Made by a program: the position numbers and the translations under genes. Source: an uncultured Clostridia bacterium (GTDB lineage: Bacteria; Bacillota; Clostridia; Lachnospirales; CAG-274). From it: a stretch of 64,000 nucleotides of DNA. Shown in pieces: positions 55,076 to 63,061 of this stretch (position 1 is the stretch's first letter; every line of letters begins with the position of its first letter). Below the pieces are notes generated by a model. The model had not been told where the DNA came from and made no database searches. It saw only the letters and a list, made by a program, of their open reading frames with translations. The stretch is taken from positions 1 through 64,000 of the forward strand of contig CANRBC010000016.1 in NCBI GenBank assembly GCA_947628755.1, read 5' to 3'.

Positions 55076-55328
55076 AATGTCACTCTTTCTCTTATTTTCT
55101 GTTTAATTGTAAATAGGCGTTTGTTTTGCCGTCCTTTTGAAAGGAAGGCAAGCGCAAATTTACCTTAACAATAACATACCCATAATTTTACCACAGCTGT
55201 TACAATATTATCAAGTCTCAATATAACAAAATTTGGCATAACTTTGGGAATTAAATGAACAAAATAACTAATTTATTACAAAATCTCATACCTTTTATGA
55301 CAAAATTGCATAATAATTATTTTAAGCC
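55076..55328. other. AT-rich divergent intergenic region
   Basis: Non-coding region between leftward typA and the rightward putP promoter. It must hold the typA promoter. I see no gene or stable stem in it. Confidence 0.5.
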
Positions 55329-55357
55329 TTGAAATATGGCATAAAAATGTGTATACT
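55329..55357 (+). promoter_or_regulatory. Promoter of putP
   Basis: TTGAAA (55329-55334), a 17-base spacer and TATACT (55352-55357), 46 bases before the putP start codon. Confidence 0.75.
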
Positions 55358-55403
55358 TGTACTTAAATGTATATAAAAAAATAAATTGAGGGAGGAACTT
55401 TTT

Positions 55404-56873
55404 ATGAACGGAATGAACATTTCCGAAGTTGTGGTATTTATATTATACCTTTTATTTATGCTTTCGATAGGCATATTCTTTTTTGTAAAGACAAGAAACG
55501 GCGGTGAAAAGACCTATTTCTTAGGCGGCCGTCAGATGGGACCATGGGTAACGGCTCTTTCAGCAGGCGCATCCGACATGAGCGCATGGGTGCTTATGGG
55601 TCTGCCTACATCTATATACGCTTTGGGTCTTGGTCAGGTATGGATTTCAGTAGGTCTGGCTATCGGCTATACATTAAGCTGGATATTCCAGGCGCCCAGA
55701 CTTCGCCGCTTTTCAATAGTGGCAAACGATTCCATAACTATTCCGCAGTACCTTACAAACAGATTCCTTTCAAAATCAAAGGTATTGCAGATAATATGCG
55801 CAGTTGTTTTCCTTATAGCCTATACTATTTACGCCGCATCAAGCGTTAAAGCCTGCGGTACTCTTTTCCACACGGTTATAGGCATAGACGCCAATGTGGC
55901 TATGTACATAGCAGCTTTCATTATAATAAGCTATACATTCTTAGGCGGCTTTTCAGCAGTATGCTGGACAGACTTCTTCCAGGGTCTTCTTATACTTGCG
56001 GCTCTGCTCATAGCTCCTATATTTGCAGCCGCTATGCTTGACACAAGCGCAATAGCTCCCGTTGAGGCAGGCTATTGGAATCCCTTTGCAAGCTGGACGG
56101 ATATAGTATCCGGTCTTGGCTGGGGTCTCGGCTACTTCGGTATGCCTCATATCATTATCAGATTCATGTCTCTTGAATCTCAGAAGTCACTTAAGAAGTC
56201 TGCCAAGATAGGTATTTCATGGACTCTTATAATAGTTATATTCGCTGCCATAGTCGGCGTTGTGGGACGTATGTTCTTAGGCTATGACGACGCTGTTAAT
56301 GAAAATTCGCTTGTATTCATAAATATGGTAAGAGCTATATTCCCGGGCGTTGTTTCCGGTATACTTCTTTCAGCTGTACTTGCGGCGTCTATGTCCACAG
56401 CGGACAGTCAGCTTCTTGCTGCTGCTTCAGCCTTTGCCAGCGACGTTTACAAGCCTGTGTTCAGAAAGGACAAGGCAAGCGACAAGGAAATGCTTTGGGC
56501 AGGCCGTATAGTAGTGCTTGCAATAGCTGTGGTAGCGCTTCTTGTAGCATCCAATCCCAACTCCGGCTCAATTATGGCTCTTGTTGAGAATGCATGGGGC
56601 ATATTTGGCGCATCCTTCGGTCCTGCTATAATGCTTAGCCTTTTCTGGAAAAGATTTAATTTCCAGGGCGCAGTTGCAGGAATACTTGCAGGCGCAATAG
56701 TAGACATCGGCTGGTTCATATATCTCAAGAGCGCAACAAACATATACGAGATAATACCCGGCTTCATAGCAGGTCTTGTAGTAGGTATCGTTGTAGCCCT
56801 TATTACCAAAGCTCCCGATAAGGAAGTGGAGGAACTCTTTGACAAGGCAGTTGCCTACGACGAAGAAAATTAA
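55404..56873 (+). CDS. putP: Sodium/proline symporter
   Basis: Imports proline with Na+ across the inner membrane. The 489-residue SSS-family protein has about 13 helices. Cues are YFLGGRQMGPWVTALSAGASD near residues 34-54 (Na+/substrate region of helix 2), GLGWGLGYFGMPHIIIRFM near 228-246, and LAASMSTADSQLLAAASAFASD near 320-341 with the Na+-site SxxxTADS pattern. GAGGGAGG sets the start at 55404. A strong terminator follows. Proline itself is inferred from close family resemblance. Confidence 0.95.
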   Translation: MNGMNISEVVVFILYLLFMLSIGIFFFVKTRNGGEKTYFLGGRQMGPWVTALSAGASDMSAWVLMGLPTSIYALGLGQVWISVGLAIGYTLSWIFQAPRLRRFSIVANDSITIPQYLTNRFLSKSKVLQIICAVVFLIAYTIYAASSVKACGTLFHTVIGIDANVAMYIAAFIIISYTFLGGFSAVCWTDFFQGLLILAALLIAPIFAAAMLDTSAIAPVEAGYWNPFASWTDIVSGLGWGLGYFGMPHIIIRFMSLESQKSLKKSAKIGISWTLIIVIFAAIVGVVGRMFLGYDDAVNENSLVFINMVRAIFPGVVSGILLSAVLAASMSTADSQLLAAASAFASDVYKPVFRKDKASDKEMLWAGRIVVLAIAVVALLVASNPNSGSIMALVENAWGIFGASFGPAIMLSLFWKRFNFQGAVAGILAGAIVDIGWFIYLKSATNIYEIIPGFIAGLVVGIVVALITKAPDKEVEELFDKAVAYDEEN

Positions 56874-56918
56874 TTACTGCAAACAGGAGGATTACTTTGG
56901 GGGAGGATCCTCTTGTTA

Positions 56919-56950
56919 AAAAGGCGTTCTTGGGAACGCCTTTTTTTGTT
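56919..56950. terminator. Terminator of putP
   Basis: AAAAAGGCGTTC (56919-56930) pairs with GAACGCCTTTTT (from 56935), followed by further Ts. Confidence 0.9.
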
Positions 56951-57345
56951 GCAAATGGAGCTGCGGCAATATGACCTGTGAATGAAAAGACATAATGTGA
57001 TAGATTTGTTTGATTTGTGGGGGAATTTTTGTTTATATGAGTATCGACCCTTCAGTCAGCCCCGCTCTAAGCCATTCGTTACACTTAGCTGTAGCCGAGG
57101 CTGACAGCTTCCCTTCTCTGAAGGGAAGCCTTAGGAATACGCTTTCTAAAGGCTTTAATAATGTTGAAAAATTAACTTTATTACTAACTAAGAAATGGGC
57201 AGAATGTACTCCTGAGCTTCCCCTTCAGAGAAGGGGAAGTGGCAGCCCAACCATTTCTGAGAGTAAAAAATACTTTTTCGTTGGGCTGCCGATAGGGTCG
57301 AATTTACTACGATAAACAAAAATTCACCGCAACATCCATGTCGAT
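56950..57345. repeat. MITE-like composite repeat, type B copy 2
   Basis: It opens with a degenerate core hairpin (GGAGCTGCGGCAATATGACC, 56956 on). A left flank GGGGGAATTTTTGTTTAT at 57020 leads to TCGACCCTTCAGTCAG. The right boundary is AGGGTCGAATTTACTAC near 57295, then GATAAACAAAAATTCACCGC. About 290 bp match 9.76-10.06 kb in direct orientation, including the segment CTTTAATAATGTTGAAAAAT. It is non-coding. It fills most of the gap 56874-57477; beyond 57345 only AT-rich DNA and a short AGACCCAATCGGGTCT hairpin (57450-57465) are seen. Confidence 0.8.
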
Positions 57346-57449
57346 AAAACGTTTAATTTGCATACTTCTGTTAAAGTTTAAATAAACAGTATCTGCTCAA
57401 TCAATTTGTTGGATAAACGTTATTATATTGTCTTCTCACAATATAAAAG

Positions 57450-57466
57450 AGACCCAATCGGGTCTC
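57450..57466 (-). terminator. Terminator hairpin of the ABC importer operon
   Basis: AGACCC (57450-57455) pairs with GGGTCT (57460-57465) just downstream of the leftward ATPase gene, with CTT-rich flank on the minus strand. The stem is short. Confidence 0.5.
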
Positions 57467-57477
57467 CTTGCAATTTA

Positions 57478-58251
57478 TCAGTTGCCTCTTTCTATACTTA
57501 TCCTATTGAATATATCCAATATATCGTCTACTACGACGGAGCGCTTTTCATCGCCCTCTATATCCATAATGGCGTTGCCCTCGTGCATCATTATAAGTCT
57601 GCTGCCGTATTCAAGGGCGTACATAAGGTTATGAGTTACCATAATTGTGGTCAGATTTTTTTCTCTTACTATCTTATCTGTAAGCGCCATTATTATTTCA
57701 GCCGTTTTAGGATCAAGAGCGGCTGTATGCTCGTCAAGTATAAGTATATCTATGGGCGTCATAGTGGACATAAGCAAAGCCATAGCCTGTCTTTGTCCTC
57801 CTGAGAGCAAGCCTACCTTTACGCCCAGCTTATCCTCAAGTCCCAGATTCAGCTGCGCCAGCTGCTCCTTATAGAATTTTATCCTTTTTTTGTTAGTACC
57901 CCATTTAAGGTCGAATATTTTCCCCTTATTGTCGGCAAGGGACATATTTTCAAGTATTGTCATATTGGCGCAAGTACCCATGGCGGGATTCTGATACACG
58001 CGGCCTATTCTCTTATAGCGCCTGAATTCGCTTAGCTTATTTATGCTTTCGCCGTTTATAAGTATTTCTCCATTATCTATGGGTATAGAGCCGCATATCA
58101 TATTGAGAAGTGTGGTCTTTCCGGAACCGTTGCTGCCAATAATGCTTACAAATTCGTTGTCCTTTACCTCCAAATTAAAATCCGTAAACAGCTTTGTTTC
58201 ATTTACAGTATTTGGATTATAGGTCTTGTCTATATGCGCCAGCTTAATCAT
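57478..58251 (-). CDS. ABC importer ATP-binding protein
   Basis: A 257-residue ATPase: Walker A IIGSNGSGKTTLLNMICG near residues 37-54, signature LLSGGQRQAMALLMSTM near 149-165 and Walker B ILILDEHTAALDPKT near 168-182. The start at 58251 (MIKLAHIDKTY) follows GCAGG at good spacing, and it overlaps the permease gene by eight bases. Third gene of a substrate-binding protein, permease, ATPase operon. The DEHTAALDPKT variant is typical of the branched-chain-like/TrpX-associated group. Confidence 0.93.
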   Translation of the reverse strand: MIKLAHIDKTYNPNTVNETKLFTDFNLEVKDNEFVSIIGSNGSGKTTLLNMICGSIPIDNGEILINGESINKLSEFRRYKRIGRVYQNPAMGTCANMTILENMSLADNKGKIFDLKWGTNKKRIKFYKEQLAQLNLGLEDKLGVKVGLLSGGQRQAMALLMSTMTPIDILILDEHTAALDPKTAEIIMALTDKIVREKNLTTIMVTHNLMYALEYGSRLIMMHEGNAIMDIEGDEKRSVVVDDILDIFNRISIERGN

Positions 58252-59116
58252 TGTCGACACCTGCCTTTCTGAAATTGCTCAGAACAAGTATAACAAGGAA
58301 AAGCGCGCCCGTTATCAGCTTCATATCTATGGCGGCAAGACCCATCCATATAGCGATTGCAACACAAGCCTTGTATATTACAGAGCCTATTATAACAGAT
58401 GTGGTAGTCTTTATAAAACTCAGCTTGCCGAATACATTTGTGCCTATTATAACGGAAGCAAGTCCTATAACTATTGTACCCGTACCCATTGATATTTCAA
58501 AAAATCTCTGATCCTGACACATTACGCAGCCTGCAAGGGCTACAAGAGCGTTGGCTATTACAAGACCTATTATCTTTACAATGCCCTTGTCCTTTGCAAG
58601 CACGGTCACAACGGTATCGTTGTCGCCTACGGCTCTGAGGAGATAGCCGGACTTTGTCTTAAGATAAAGATCCATAAGTATTTTGCAAATAAGCATAATT
58701 ATGAAAATAACGGCGACCTTGTTATATTTTCCCAGCTTATCCGCAAAGGGCGAAAGGGTGAATATATTGTCGTCGCTGAAAATAGGCATATTTGCCTGAC
58801 TGCCTGTAATATGGAGATTTATGGAATAGAGTATAGTCATGGTAATAATACCGGAAAGTAGATCCCTTACCTTGAATTTAACGTGAATAAGGCCTGTTGC
58901 CAGACCTGCGATACCACCCGCTGCAAATGAAACGGGCAATGTGATATAGGGATTTATTCCCGCTTTTATCATAACAGCGCAGACAGCAGCTCCCAAGGGG
59001 AAGCTGCTATCTACCGTAAGGTCGGGAAAATCAAGTATTTTGTATGTGATATACACGCCCAGAGCAAGTATTGTGTATATAAAGCCCTGCTCCAGTACAC
59101 TCAGCACCAATGCCAT
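58244..59116 (-). CDS. ABC importer permease (BPD_transp_2-type)
   Basis: A 290-residue inner-membrane permease with about eight hydrophobic helices, of the branched-chain amino acid/sugar permease type. Cues are DFPDLTVDSSFPLGAAVCAVM near residues 28-48 and GIVKIIGLVIANALVALAGC near 174-193. It sits 12 bases after the substrate-binding lipoprotein gene and overlaps the ATPase gene. One permease gene implies a homodimer channel. Confidence 0.93.
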   Translation of the reverse strand: MALVLSVLEQGFIYTILALGVYITYKILDFPDLTVDSSFPLGAAVCAVMIKAGINPYITLPVSFAAGGIAGLATGLIHVKFKVRDLLSGIITMTILYSINLHITGSQANMPIFSDDNIFTLSPFADKLGKYNKVAVIFIIMLICKILMDLYLKTKSGYLLRAVGDNDTVVTVLAKDKGIVKIIGLVIANALVALAGCVMCQDQRFFEISMGTGTIVIGLASVIIGTNVFGKLSFIKTTTSVIIGSVIYKACVAIAIWMGLAAIDMKLITGALFLVILVLSNFRKAGVDND

Positions 59117-59128
59117 AGTTAATTCTCC

Positions 59129-60142
59129 TTACTCTGCCTCTGCCGCCTCTACGGCGTTTGCCTTAAGCTCCTCGGGACACTCCATGTTAAGAGCCGCAAG
59201 AGCCTCTGAGTTAATGTAAAGGCTGTATTCGGAAATAGTTTCATAAGGTATGCTTTGAGCGGATTCGCCCTGTAATACTCTTGCTGCCATAGCGCCTGTC
59301 TGCTTGCCCAATGCTATATAGTCAAGACCCTCAGTAGCAACGCAGCCGTTCTTTACCTGCTCTATTTCGCTGCCGTATACGGGGATACCCGCATTCTTTG
59401 CTGCGTCCAGAAGTACGGGAAGTGAGCTTACTACTGTGTTGTCCGTAAGGTTTGAAATACAGTCTACCTTAGAAGCAAGGTCTGCCGCTGCCATAGGAAT
59501 ATCGGAGGACTGACTTATGCCGCTTTCAACTATTTCAAAGCCGTAATTTCCCGCAAGGCTCTTGTATTCCTCTATGGCGCTTACGGAGTTAGCCTCGCTT
59601 GTGGTATAGAGTATACCTATATTCTTGGCGTCGGGCTGGAATTTTCTTATCATTTCAAGCTGAGCGTCTACTGCTAGCTTGTCGCTTGTGCCTGTAGCGT
59701 TGCCTACGCCTGAGCCGTCCTCATTGGCAAGCTCTGCCGCAACGGGGTCTGTAACTGCCGTGTATATAACGGGTATATTGCCCTGAGCAGCATTGTAGGC
59801 AGCCTGCGCCATAGGTGTGGCAACTGCGCATATAAGGTCTACATTTGCCGCAACCATGCTCTGAGCTATCTGATTGGTATTTGCCATATCAGCCTGGGCA
59901 TTCTGGAAATCTATTTCAAGATTTTCGCCCTCAACATAGCCTGCCTCGGCAAGACCCTGCTTGAAGCCCTCTACACAGTTATCGAGAGAACCGTGAGGCG
60001 CAAACTGAGCAATTCCTATCTTAACATTGTCCGCAACATTTACATCGGTTTCTCCGTCGGCTTCTCCTATCTTTCCGCCGCAGCCTGTAAGCATAGTCAT
60101 AGCCATAGCCGAAGCCAGTAAAATTGATAAAAATTTCTTCAT
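59129..60142 (-). CDS. ABC importer substrate-binding lipoprotein (TrpX-like family)
   Basis: A 337-residue lipoprotein: signal then LTGCGG lipobox (Cys about residue 20). The mature part is a two-lobe periplasmic-binding-type fold (VKIGIAQFAPHGSLDNCVEG near 40-59; ICAVATPMAQAAYNAAQGNIP near 106-126; KNIGILYTTSEANS near 169-182). This family (PF04392-like) includes tryptophan- and tyrosine-linked systems of streptococci, so an aromatic amino acid is a fair guess but unproven. AAAGGAG sets the start at 60142. First gene of the operon. Confidence 0.9.
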   Translation of the reverse strand: MKKFLSILLASAMAMTMLTGCGGKIGEADGETDVNVADNVKIGIAQFAPHGSLDNCVEGFKQGLAEAGYVEGENLEIDFQNAQADMANTNQIAQSMVAANVDLICAVATPMAQAAYNAAQGNIPVIYTAVTDPVAAELANEDGSGVGNATGTSDKLAVDAQLEMIRKFQPDAKNIGILYTTSEANSVSAIEEYKSLAGNYGFEIVESGISQSSDIPMAAADLASKVDCISNLTDNTVVSSLPVLLDAAKNAGIPVYGSEIEQVKNGCVATEGLDYIALGKQTGAMAARVLQGESAQSIPYETISEYSLYINSEALAALNMECPEELKANAVEAAEAE

Positions 60143-60183
60143 TAATAACACGCTCCTTTTATATTTACAATTCTTTGTTTTTC

Positions 60184-60212
60184 AGTATAACACAATTTAT
60201 GGTATTTAGCAA
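60184..60212 (-). promoter_or_regulatory. Promoter of the ABC importer operon
   Basis: On the minus strand TTGCTA (60212-60207), a 17-base spacer and TATACT (60189-60184), 42 bases before the lipoprotein start. No T-box or other leader element is visible between them. Confidence 0.7.
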
Positions 60213-60344
60213 GCCAAAATAAAGGCTTTGTGCCTTTCGTAAGACTACAAATCAACAGACTGTCGAAAAAATAACATTTTGATAGGAAATATAAATTTCA
60301 AGTAAAGAACAGTTTGCAAAAAAAGCGTCGCAGACTTTAATCCG

Positions 60345-60530
60345 CAGGAGGAATTCACTTCCTCCGAGGACAGGAACTTTTCTGTAATTTAGGCATTTAT
60401 GCCTAAATTACGGAAAACACGGCTGGTTCCTACATTAGCTAACTGAAAGAAATGCCAATAAGCATTTCTTTCAAGCGTGTCGATTTTATCGACACGCTAA
60501 AATGGAGCTGCCACAAAGCAACTCCATTTG
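60345..60530. repeat. Cluster of five consecutive hairpins
   Basis: Stems in order: GGAGGAA/TTCCTCC (60347-60365); GTAATTTAGGCAT with its inverse (60384-60411), itself enclosed by AGGAAC/GTTCCT (60372-60431); GAAAGAAATGC/GCATTTCTTTC (60445-60472); AGCGTGTCGAT/ATCGACACGCT (60474-60498); AAATGGAG/CTCCATTT (60500-60529). The last may terminate leftward nfnB. No gene is present in 60213-60537. Confidence 0.75.
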
Positions 60531-60537
60531 CAAAAAA

Positions 60538-61923
60538 TTATTTACTGAGATATTCGTCTATAGCTGCGGCAGCCTTTTTGCCTGCGCCCATAGCCAATAT
60601 AACGGTAGCTGCGCCTGTTACGGCGTCGCCGCCTGCATACACGCCCTCGCGGCTTGTAAGTCCTGTTTCCTCCTCGGCTATTATACATTTTCTCCTGTTT
60701 ACATCAAGTCCCGGAGTATTGGAGCTTATAAGGGGATTTGGTGAAGTGCCTAAGCTCATTATGACTGTATCCACTTCCATTGTAAAGTCGCTGCCCTCTA
60801 TTACCACAGGGCTTCTTCTTCCGCTTTCGTCAGGCTCGCCCAGCTCCATTTTAACACAATTCATACCGCATACATTGCCGTTTTCGTCTACAAGTATCTC
60901 CGTAGGGTTGGTAAGGAGGTTGAATATGATACCCTCCTCCTTGGCATGGTGTACCTCCTCGGCTCTTGCGGGAAGCTGCTCCTCGGCACGTCTGTATACT
61001 ATATGACTTTCAGCGCCAAGTCTGAGAGCCGTTCTTGCAGCGTCCATAGCCACGTTTCCGCCGCCTATTACAGCCACCTTTTTGCCTATCTTTACAGGTG
61101 TGTCATAGTCGTCAAGATATGCTTTCATAAGATTTACTCTTGTAAGCACCTCATTGGCTGAGAACACACCGTTGGCATTTTCTCCGGGAATACCCATGAA
61201 CTTGGGAAGTCCTGCGCCGCTGCCTATAAACACCGCCTCGAAGCCTTCCTTGTCGAAAAGCTCGTCAATAGTAAGCGTTCTGCCTATTATTACGTTTGTT
61301 TCTATTTTAACGCCCAGCTTTTTGATATTGTCTATCTCTGTTTTCACAACGGTCTCCTTGGGCAGTCTGAATTCGGGTATACCGTATTCCAAAACGCCGC
61401 CTGCCTTGTGGAGCGCCTCAAATATAGTCACATCATAGCCCTTTTTGGCAAGATCGCCTGCGCAGGTAAGACCTGCAGGGCCTGCGCCTATTACGGCTAC
61501 CTTTTTGCCCTTGGGGGCGTCCTTTGCCGTAAGGTCTATATTATGCTCTCTTGACCAGTCGGCAGTAAATCTCTCCAGCTTGCCTATTGAAACAGCGTCG
61601 CCCTTATTGCCCAGTATACACTTGCCCTCGCATTGAGTTTCCTGTGGGCATACGCGTCCGCATACGGCAGGAAGTGAAGAATATTTCGCTATTTCCTTGG
61701 CAGCGCCTTCAAAATCCTTTTCCTTTATATTTTTGATAAAAGACGGAATGTCTATATTTACAGGACAGCCTGTTACGCACATAGGCTTGGGACAGTTAAG
61801 GCATCTGGATGCCTCCAGTACCGCCTCCTCCTCGTTGTAGCCTAAGCATACCTCTTCAAAATTAGTGGCTCTCACCTTTGGGTCTTGTTCTCTTACGGGA
61901 ATTTTCGTATAATTTACAGCCAT
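60538..61923 (-). CDS. nfnB: NADP-dependent ferredoxin:NAD+ oxidoreductase large subunit (NfnB; GltD-like)
   Basis: Large subunit of the electron-bifurcating transhydrogenase that couples NADPH, NADH and ferredoxin. The 461-residue protein has two N-terminal [4Fe-4S] cysteine clusters (CLNCPKPMCVTGCPVNIDIP near residues 42-61; CGRVCPQETQCEGKC near 89-103). It also has an FAD-binding VAVIGAGPAGLTCAGDLA near 141-158, NADP-binding VAVIGGGNVAMDAART near 286-301, and a C-terminal GVYAGGDAVTGAATVI. Alone it could be called glutamate synthase beta chain, but the adjoining NfnA-like gene with one-base overlap (TAATG) makes Nfn the better call. Confidence 0.92.
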   Translation of the reverse strand: MAVNYTKIPVREQDPKVRATNFEEVCLGYNEEEAVLEASRCLNCPKPMCVTGCPVNIDIPSFIKNIKEKDFEGAAKEIAKYSSLPAVCGRVCPQETQCEGKCILGNKGDAVSIGKLERFTADWSREHNIDLTAKDAPKGKKVAVIGAGPAGLTCAGDLAKKGYDVTIFEALHKAGGVLEYGIPEFRLPKETVVKTEIDNIKKLGVKIETNVIIGRTLTIDELFDKEGFEAVFIGSGAGLPKFMGIPGENANGVFSANEVLTRVNLMKAYLDDYDTPVKIGKKVAVIGGGNVAMDAARTALRLGAESHIVYRRAEEQLPARAEEVHHAKEEGIIFNLLTNPTEILVDENGNVCGMNCVKMELGEPDESGRRSPVVIEGSDFTMEVDTVIMSLGTSPNPLISSNTPGLDVNRRKCIIAEEETGLTSREGVYAGGDAVTGAATVILAMGAGKKAAAAIDEYLSK

Positions 61924-62813
61924 TATCTGTCACCTCCGCAACCGCAGCCGCCGTTTTTATGGGTAGCGCCTTCTTCGTATCTGAGCCTTGCCTGACCTTC
62001 CTCTGTCCTATACATTGTCTGACGGCGCATAGCCTCGTCGTAGTTAATGAGATGTCCGTCAAACTCAGGACCGTCTACGCAGGCAAATTTTACCTCGCCG
62101 CCTACGGTTACTCTGCAGGCTCCGCACATTCCTGTGCCGTCTACCATAATGGGGTTAAGGCTTACTATTGTGGGAATACCAAGCTCCTTTGTCATCATAG
62201 ATGTAAATTTCATCATTATCATAGGTCCTATGACTACGGCGTGGTTATAGCTCTTGCCCTGTTTTTCCACAAGGTCCTTGAGCAAGTCCGTAACTCTGCC
62301 GTTGTAGCCGTATGTACCGTCGTCTGTGGAGATATACAGATTGGTTGCGACCTCTGACATTTTATCCTCAAGAATAAGCAAATCCTTTGTTCTTGCGCCT
62401 ATAATAACGTCGGAGTCAATACCTCTTTCCTTAAGCCACTTTACCTGTGGATATACGGGAGCAGCGCCTACGCCGCCTGCCACAAATATTATTTTCTTTG
62501 ACTTAAGCTGCTCCTCTGTCATCTCGCACAAATCGCTTGGTCTGCCCAAAGGACCTACGAAGTCGCTTACATACTCTCCCTCTTTATAGCTCATAAGCTC
62601 CATTGTGGACTTGCCTACGGCCTGTGTCACTATTGTAACAGTACCCTTGTCTTTATCATAGTCACATATAGTAAGAGGTATCCTCTCGCCCTTATCGCTG
62701 TTCTTGACAATTATAAACTGACCAGGCAATGCTGACGCCGCAACTCTGGGCGCTTCTATTTCCATAAGGAAAATGGTATCCGTCAGCATTTCCTTTTTCA
62801 CTATCTTATACAT
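61923..62813 (-). CDS. nfnA: NADP-dependent ferredoxin:NAD+ oxidoreductase small subunit (NfnA; PyrK-like)
   Basis: A 296-residue FAD and [2Fe-2S] subunit. The flavin domain contains ERIPLTICDYDKDKGTVTI near residues 43-61, the NAD-binding FVAGGVGAAPVYPQV near 108-122, and the cluster cysteines GTGMCGACRVTVGG near 220-233 followed by KFACVDGPEFDG near 236-247. A Cys/Gly-rich tail ends GGCGCGGDR. First gene of nfnA-nfnB. The pair lets ferredoxin reduced by fermentation drive NADPH production, fitting a strict anaerobe. Confidence 0.92.
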   Translation of the reverse strand: MYKIVKKEMLTDTIFLMEIEAPRVAASALPGQFIIVKNSDKGERIPLTICDYDKDKGTVTIVTQAVGKSTMELMSYKEGEYVSDFVGPLGRPSDLCEMTEEQLKSKKIIFVAGGVGAAPVYPQVKWLKERGIDSDVIIGARTKDLLILEDKMSEVATNLYISTDDGTYGYNGRVTDLLKDLVEKQGKSYNHAVVIGPMIMMKFTSMMTKELGIPTIVSLNPIMVDGTGMCGACRVTVGGEVKFACVDGPEFDGHLINYDEAMRRQTMYRTEEGQARLRYEEGATHKNGGCGCGGDR

Positions 62814-63061
62814 AGCTACACTCCTTAATAAATTTACTTCTTTGCATTATCGGAATTGTTGTAACAAATATGATTATACAATAAATTATTCAATAATAAA
62901 AGTTTTTTTTGATATTTTCTTAAAAAAATTAATAATATTGTGCAAAGTATGTAATATGGATTACATTTTTTTAATATTAATAAAAAAAATACTTGTTATT
63001 TTAGCATATACTGGTTAAAATATAATTGAGGATTATTATATATGTTGGGAAGTGTATTATT

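Noticed and set aside
60143-60330. Possible T-box or trp-type leader upstream of the ABC importer
   Set aside because: Only 42 bases separate promoter and start codon, and no T-box or leader peptide signature is present.
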